DNA of 33,280 nt, taken from positions 1 to 33,280 of the IMG/VR virus record IMGVR_UViG_3300017987_000239. One strand, 5' to 3'. The notes beneath the pieces were generated by a model. The model made no database searches and was not told where the DNA came from. It saw only the letters and a list, made by a program, of their open reading frames with translations. Below are positions 31,308 to 33,280 of the stretch, one piece after another; position 1 is the stretch's first letter, and each line of letters begins with the position of its first letter. This DNA is from a virus. The translations under genes were made by a program, and so were the position numbers.

Positions 31308-31658
31308 TCAGTTCAACACCTTCACCTTCTTCGCTTCCCGGGTATCCTGATACGTCCACCCTTCCGTGTCCTCAATTACCCCGAGGATTGCTCCTTCTTC
31401 AAAAATACACTGGAATTCATCGTGACCGGCAGCTTTGTACATCCGCGGCGCATTCGCATTCAGCACTACCAAATCCCCAACACCGATTCCTGTCTCGCAC
31501 TTCTCACCCACCGATAACACCCGCGCCCAATCTGTCGGACCCATCCCGTCCGGCATCTTCGCACCTTCAGGCAGCGCTATATCAGACTTACTGTACCCGT
31601 CAGGCACTCCCAACACTAAATCAACTACTACATTCTTTCCTGTCGCTCTAATCTTCAT
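31308..31658 (-). CDS. GroES-like co-chaperonin
   Basis: 116 residues from the ATG at 31658 (AAAGGG eight bases upstream; the earlier in-frame ATG at 31685 lacks one). It follows the Cpn10 layout: MKIRATGKNVVVDLV at the start (compare M-x-I-R-P-x-x-D-R-V in GroES), a mobile-loop region near 20-40, ARVLSVGEK (about 46-54), GIGVGDLVVLN (58-68) and CIFEEGAILGVIED near the end. Phage co-chaperonins such as T4 gp31 cap the host GroEL to fold the capsid protein. A similar role here is likely but unproven. A promoter lies directly upstream. Confidence 0.65.
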   Translation of the reverse strand: MKIRATGKNVVVDLVLGVPDGYSKSDIALPEGAKMPDGMGPTDWARVLSVGEKCETGIGVGDLVVLNANAPRMYKAAGHDEFQCIFEEGAILGVIEDTEGWTYQDTREAKKVKVLN

Positions 31659-31683
31659 CTGTATACCCTTTCTTTTAACCCAC

Positions 31684-31713
31684 ATTCTATATCACACGTG
31701 ACAAATCTGTCAA
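31684..31713 (-). promoter_or_regulatory. Promoter candidate for the GroES-like / XRE genes
   Basis: On the minus strand, a perfect -35 TTGACA (31713-31708) is followed by TAGAAT at 31689-31684 with an 18-base spacer (five of six matches), or TATAGA with a 16-base spacer. Transcription would begin just before the GroES-like start and read through the XRE regulator. Confidence 0.55.
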
Positions 31714-32662
31714 CCCAACTCCAGCTTTTTCTATTTCATTTCAGGAGTCCCTTACTATCCCACAACCAATCTACAAAATACCTCACAAGATACTCAAATC
31801 ATCGCTCAATCACTTTTCTCGCTTCATTTAGTAACAACACGCAGGGTTTCGATTTAAAATTGATAGGGCGCAGTTTGGACAGTTTTGGGGGAGGTGATGT
31901 CTTACTTACATAATTTAGGCCCCCTCCCCCCCCCCTATGCCCCGGCCCCCTCTTTTCCCGCGATCGATCTTTTCCCCAGAGTCAGAGATTACCTATTTTC
32001 CCGCGCCAATGTATCAGCTTTCAGGGCATGAAAAAAGGGATATATCGAGATTTCACAACCACGCCGCCTTGTCGTGTATGAGCGTATAGCACTAAGGTTA
32101 TGTAGTGCGCCGCGCAACCAACAACCTTGACACCATTGCTATCAACTACGATAACATGGCGCGGTGATAGCAGAATAAATAGCCCGTTTTGCTACCCCTG
32201 CAGAAATATTCCCATGAATGCTCATTTTGTATTAAATAGATATTATATTACAAAACTCCGTGAGTGTCTCATAATGTATCGGTTTGCACGAGATCGAAAA
32301 GACCTGGGTAATGCCGAAGCTTCGCGCCTAGTGTTCGATGCGCCATTGCTGGCCTTGTCTGCCAGGCCTTGAATGATGCGTGTTACGATTGTGGGATTCG
32401 TGTTACTATTGAGTGAATAGAGCGGGGTGAATATCTTTTCCCCCTTTTCCCCTACAACCCCTTTAACCCCTTTTAATATTCTTTTAATACTGGATGGTTA
32501 TAAAATAATTAATTAATAAAACTATAAGGATAAAAGAGGCGTGCGCGGGTAGCGGGTTCGTTGTATTTTTGGTAAGTTGTGTGTAAATAGGCTAATTTTG
32601 GTGGTGGTGGCAATATAAAAATTCTTTTGTTTATGGTCATATATTTTTTTTATGATAACATC
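31714..32662. other. Gene-poor region with repeats
   Basis: About 950 bases without a convincing gene. 31714-31830 is G-poor and pyrimidine-rich on the plus strand. A C-tract with matching G-tract lies at 31887-31950. A TTGACA...GATAAC promoter-like pair (32127-32155) overlaps an 8-base inverted repeat (TGCTATCA at 32137-32144, TGATAGCA at 32165-32172). CGTGTTACNATTG occurs at 32379-32391 and 32399-32411. 32450-32530 is AT-rich with runs such as AATTAATTAATAAAA. A single GTGTAA half-site lies at 32581. It could hold a replication origin, packaging site or regulatory sites; none is proven. Confidence 0.4.
31920..31950 (-). other. G-quadruplex-forming tract
   Basis: On the plus strand, C runs of 5, 10, 4 and 5 are separated by T, TATG and GG. 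The minus strand therefore reads four G runs with short loops, meeting the usual G-quadruplex pattern. GGGGGAGG at 31887-31894 is complementary to CCTCCCCC at 31923-31930, so a hairpin is also possible. The length of the ten-C run may be affected by sequencing error. Confidence 0.5.
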
Positions 32663-32691
32663 TTGACAAACGTGGGATTATGTCTTACAAT
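32663..32691 (+). promoter_or_regulatory. Strong promoter candidate
   Basis: TTGACA at 32663-32668 (perfect), a 17-base spacer and TACAAT at 32686-32691 (five of six). This is the best match to a vegetative bacterial promoter in the window. It drives the small gene starting at 32723. Confidence 0.7.
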
Positions 32692-32722
32692 CTTAGTATC
32701 TCAATAATGAAAGGATGATATT

Positions 32723-32914
32723 ATGAAATCGGCCTATGCGAACTACAATGAGATTGAGGGTCTTACAGAAAATGTTTTCTTTTTTATTGAAAAGCACAAA
32801 AGGTTGAATGCTCAACAAATTGCTCGAAAGTGGAACCGACTGCACGATTATGGTGAATGGCTTCATGCTATGGACGTATATATTGTTATGAACGGTGGAT
32901 GTTTAAGAGCATAG
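32723..32914 (+). CDS. Small hypothetical protein behind a strong promoter
   Basis: 63 residues. The ATG at 32723 has AAGGAT six bases upstream and a near-consensus promoter at 32663-32691. The product is predicted helical (FFFIEKHKRLNAQQIARKWNRLHDYGEWLHAM), ending in a short hydrophobic part (VYIVMNGGCLRA). The QQIARKWNR stretch may be part of a small helix-turn-helix. A short promoter-proximal gene followed by a hairpin is typical of phage immediate-early host-takeover proteins, but this is inference. Not recognised. Confidence 0.6.
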   Translation: MKSAYANYNEIEGLTENVFFFIEKHKRLNAQQIARKWNRLHDYGEWLHAMDVYIVMNGGCLRA

Positions 32915-32939
32915 TTTTAACGGCTAATCATTTTATATC

Positions 32940-32957
32940 GCCACTATTCGTAGTGGC
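32940..32957 (+). terminator. Hairpin, possible terminator
   Basis: GCCACTA (32940-32946), a TTCG loop, and TAGTGGC (32951-32957): seven perfect base pairs with a stable tetraloop, followed by TTTATAAG. The U-run is short, so termination may be weak. An outer pairing TAATCA / TGATTA flanks it. It lies 26 bases after the 63-residue gene. Confidence 0.45.
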
Positions 32958-32989
32958 TTTATAAGCTGATTACAGAAAAGAGAATTCCA

Positions 32990-33280
32990 ATGGAAGCAAT
33001 AGAAAAATATCATGAATTAGAATCAATCGACGGTGCCGATATATATGAGGGCCGGTTTGGTTTCGATGAGCAGCCGGAGTATGTTGAATATCTTGGAAAT
33101 ATAGCTCAAACAAAGTACGCGCTTCAGTATGCCGGACAGTTAGCAGAGCATATCTGTTATTATTATGAAAGTAATGAAATGAGCAGCTCATCAATTCCGA
33201 ATACTGCCGGCGATGGACAAAATAAAAGCCGCCAGGCGATCCTGCCAGGCGGCTCGAGTCACGGCAACACCGTGAACAGA
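32990..33280 (+). CDS. Hypothetical protein, 3'-partial
   Basis: 97 codons from the ATG at 32990 to the window edge with no stop. The first 70 residues look like a real acidic protein (IEKYHELESIDGADIYEG, then YVEYLGNIAQTKYALQYAGQLAEHICYYY). The last 30 are Ser/Gly/Asn-rich and overlap two DNA hairpins. AAAAGAGA precedes the ATG as a weak ribosome site. If the molecule is circular, the frame would stop at 40-42 of this window. Function unknown. Confidence 0.45.
   Translation, partial: MEAIEKYHELESIDGADIYEGRFGFDEQPEYVEYLGNIAQTKYALQYAGQLAEHICYYYESNEMSSSSIPNTAGDGQNKSRQAILPGGSSHGNTVNR
33227..33254 (-). terminator. GC-rich hairpin, possible minus-strand terminator
   Basis: AGCCGCC, A, GGC (33227-33237), loop GATCCT, then GCC, A, GGCGGCT (33244-33254): ten base pairs with one A/A mismatch. 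On the minus strand it is followed by TTTATTTTG, the layout of an intrinsic terminator for transcripts arriving from the right. It lies inside a plus-strand open frame, which makes either the terminator or the end of that frame doubtful. Confidence 0.45.
33259..33275. repeat. Short inverted repeat at window end
   Basis: TCACGG (33259-33264), loop CAACA, CCGTGA (33270-33275): six perfect pairs, five bases after the previous hairpin. Purpose unknown; it may be a regulator site or part of a paired structure with the neighbouring hairpin. Confidence 0.4.

Noticed and set aside
31698-31913. 71-codon plus-strand frame near the GroES-like promoter
   Set aside because: Low-complexity Ser/Thr/Phe/Leu sequence from a pyrimidine-rich strand, with no ribosome site.
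32127-32372. 81-codon plus-strand frame in the gene-poor region
   Set aside because: No ribosome site before the first start codon or the inner ATG at 32214. The inner part (ITKLRECLIMYRFARDRKD) looks slightly protein-like and might be a gene remnant, but evidence is too weak.
1-33280. tRNA or other structured RNA genes
   Set aside because: I looked for T-arm-like GGTTCGA(A/T)TCC sequences with matching acceptor stems and found none. A covariance-model search would be decisive.
1-33280. Temperate lifestyle (integrase, attachment site)
   Set aside because: No integrase or excisionase motif is seen. One XRE regulator alone does not show lysogeny.

Overview
This window looks like part of the genome of a tailed double-stranded DNA virus (Caudoviricetes), probably with a short, podovirus-like tail. 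The evidence is a nearly complete virion-building block: large terminase, portal, acidic scaffold, major capsid protein, head-tail adaptor, beta-propeller nozzle, fibres, a very large internal/ejection protein, and a lysis cassette. The portal and capsid protein resemble the SU10/phiEco32 group, and the adaptor/nozzle pair resembles T7 gp11/gp12; both are recognised by eye, without a search. No DNA polymerase, primase, helicase or integrase is visible, so replication genes must lie outside the window. Strong AGGAGG-type ribosome sites, promoters of TTGACA/TATAAT type and Sec-type signal peptides point to a bacterial host. I cannot name that host.

Layout. (1) Positions 1-2330, plus strand: a tight row of very small, partly overlapping genes, mostly of unknown function, several sharing the ribosome site AAAGGAGCGAG. 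A dyad with direct repeats lies at 1237-1322. (2) Positions 28557 down to 2308, minus strand: one apparent late operon of about 26 kb with almost no gaps. In transcription order it holds a small lysine-rich protein, portal, two small proteins, scaffold, major capsid, a small protein, two related beta proteins, a DUF115/MptE-like protein, a fibre with a signal peptide, two 59-residue proteins, adaptor, nozzle, further fibre-like proteins, a Cys-rich protein, three proteins resembling an ejection apparatus (403, 346 and 1879 residues), then lysis genes (an XhlA-like membrane protein, an NlpC/P60 peptidase, a holin-like protein), a metallophosphoesterase and a small helical protein. (3) Positions 28558-28739: a divergent control region with two back-to-back promoters and three copies of a GTGTAA-N4-TTAC palindrome. 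(4) Positions 28740-30293, plus strand: the large terminase subunit, alone in its orientation. (5) Positions 31658 down to 30290, minus strand: a GroES-like co-chaperonin, an XRE-type regulator and a basic/helical protein that meets the terminase tail to tail. (6) Positions 31659-33280: about 1 kb without a convincing gene, holding a C-tract, repeats and promoters, followed by two small plus-strand genes, the last running off the end.

What stands out. Four proteins of the virion block begin with a Sec signal peptide or a signal-anchor-like segment, which is unusual for tailed phage structural proteins. A DUF115 (Maf/MptE-like) protein sits among them. The terminase is flipped relative to every other packaging gene and sits behind a symmetric promoter/operator region. 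A GroES-like protein is encoded with an XRE regulator. The 1879-residue protein has an AT-rich central section, of different composition from its flanks, that carries internal repeats. Both window ends cut through open reading frames reading rightwards. If the molecule is circular, the small genes at the two ends would form one early block, but that cannot be tested here.
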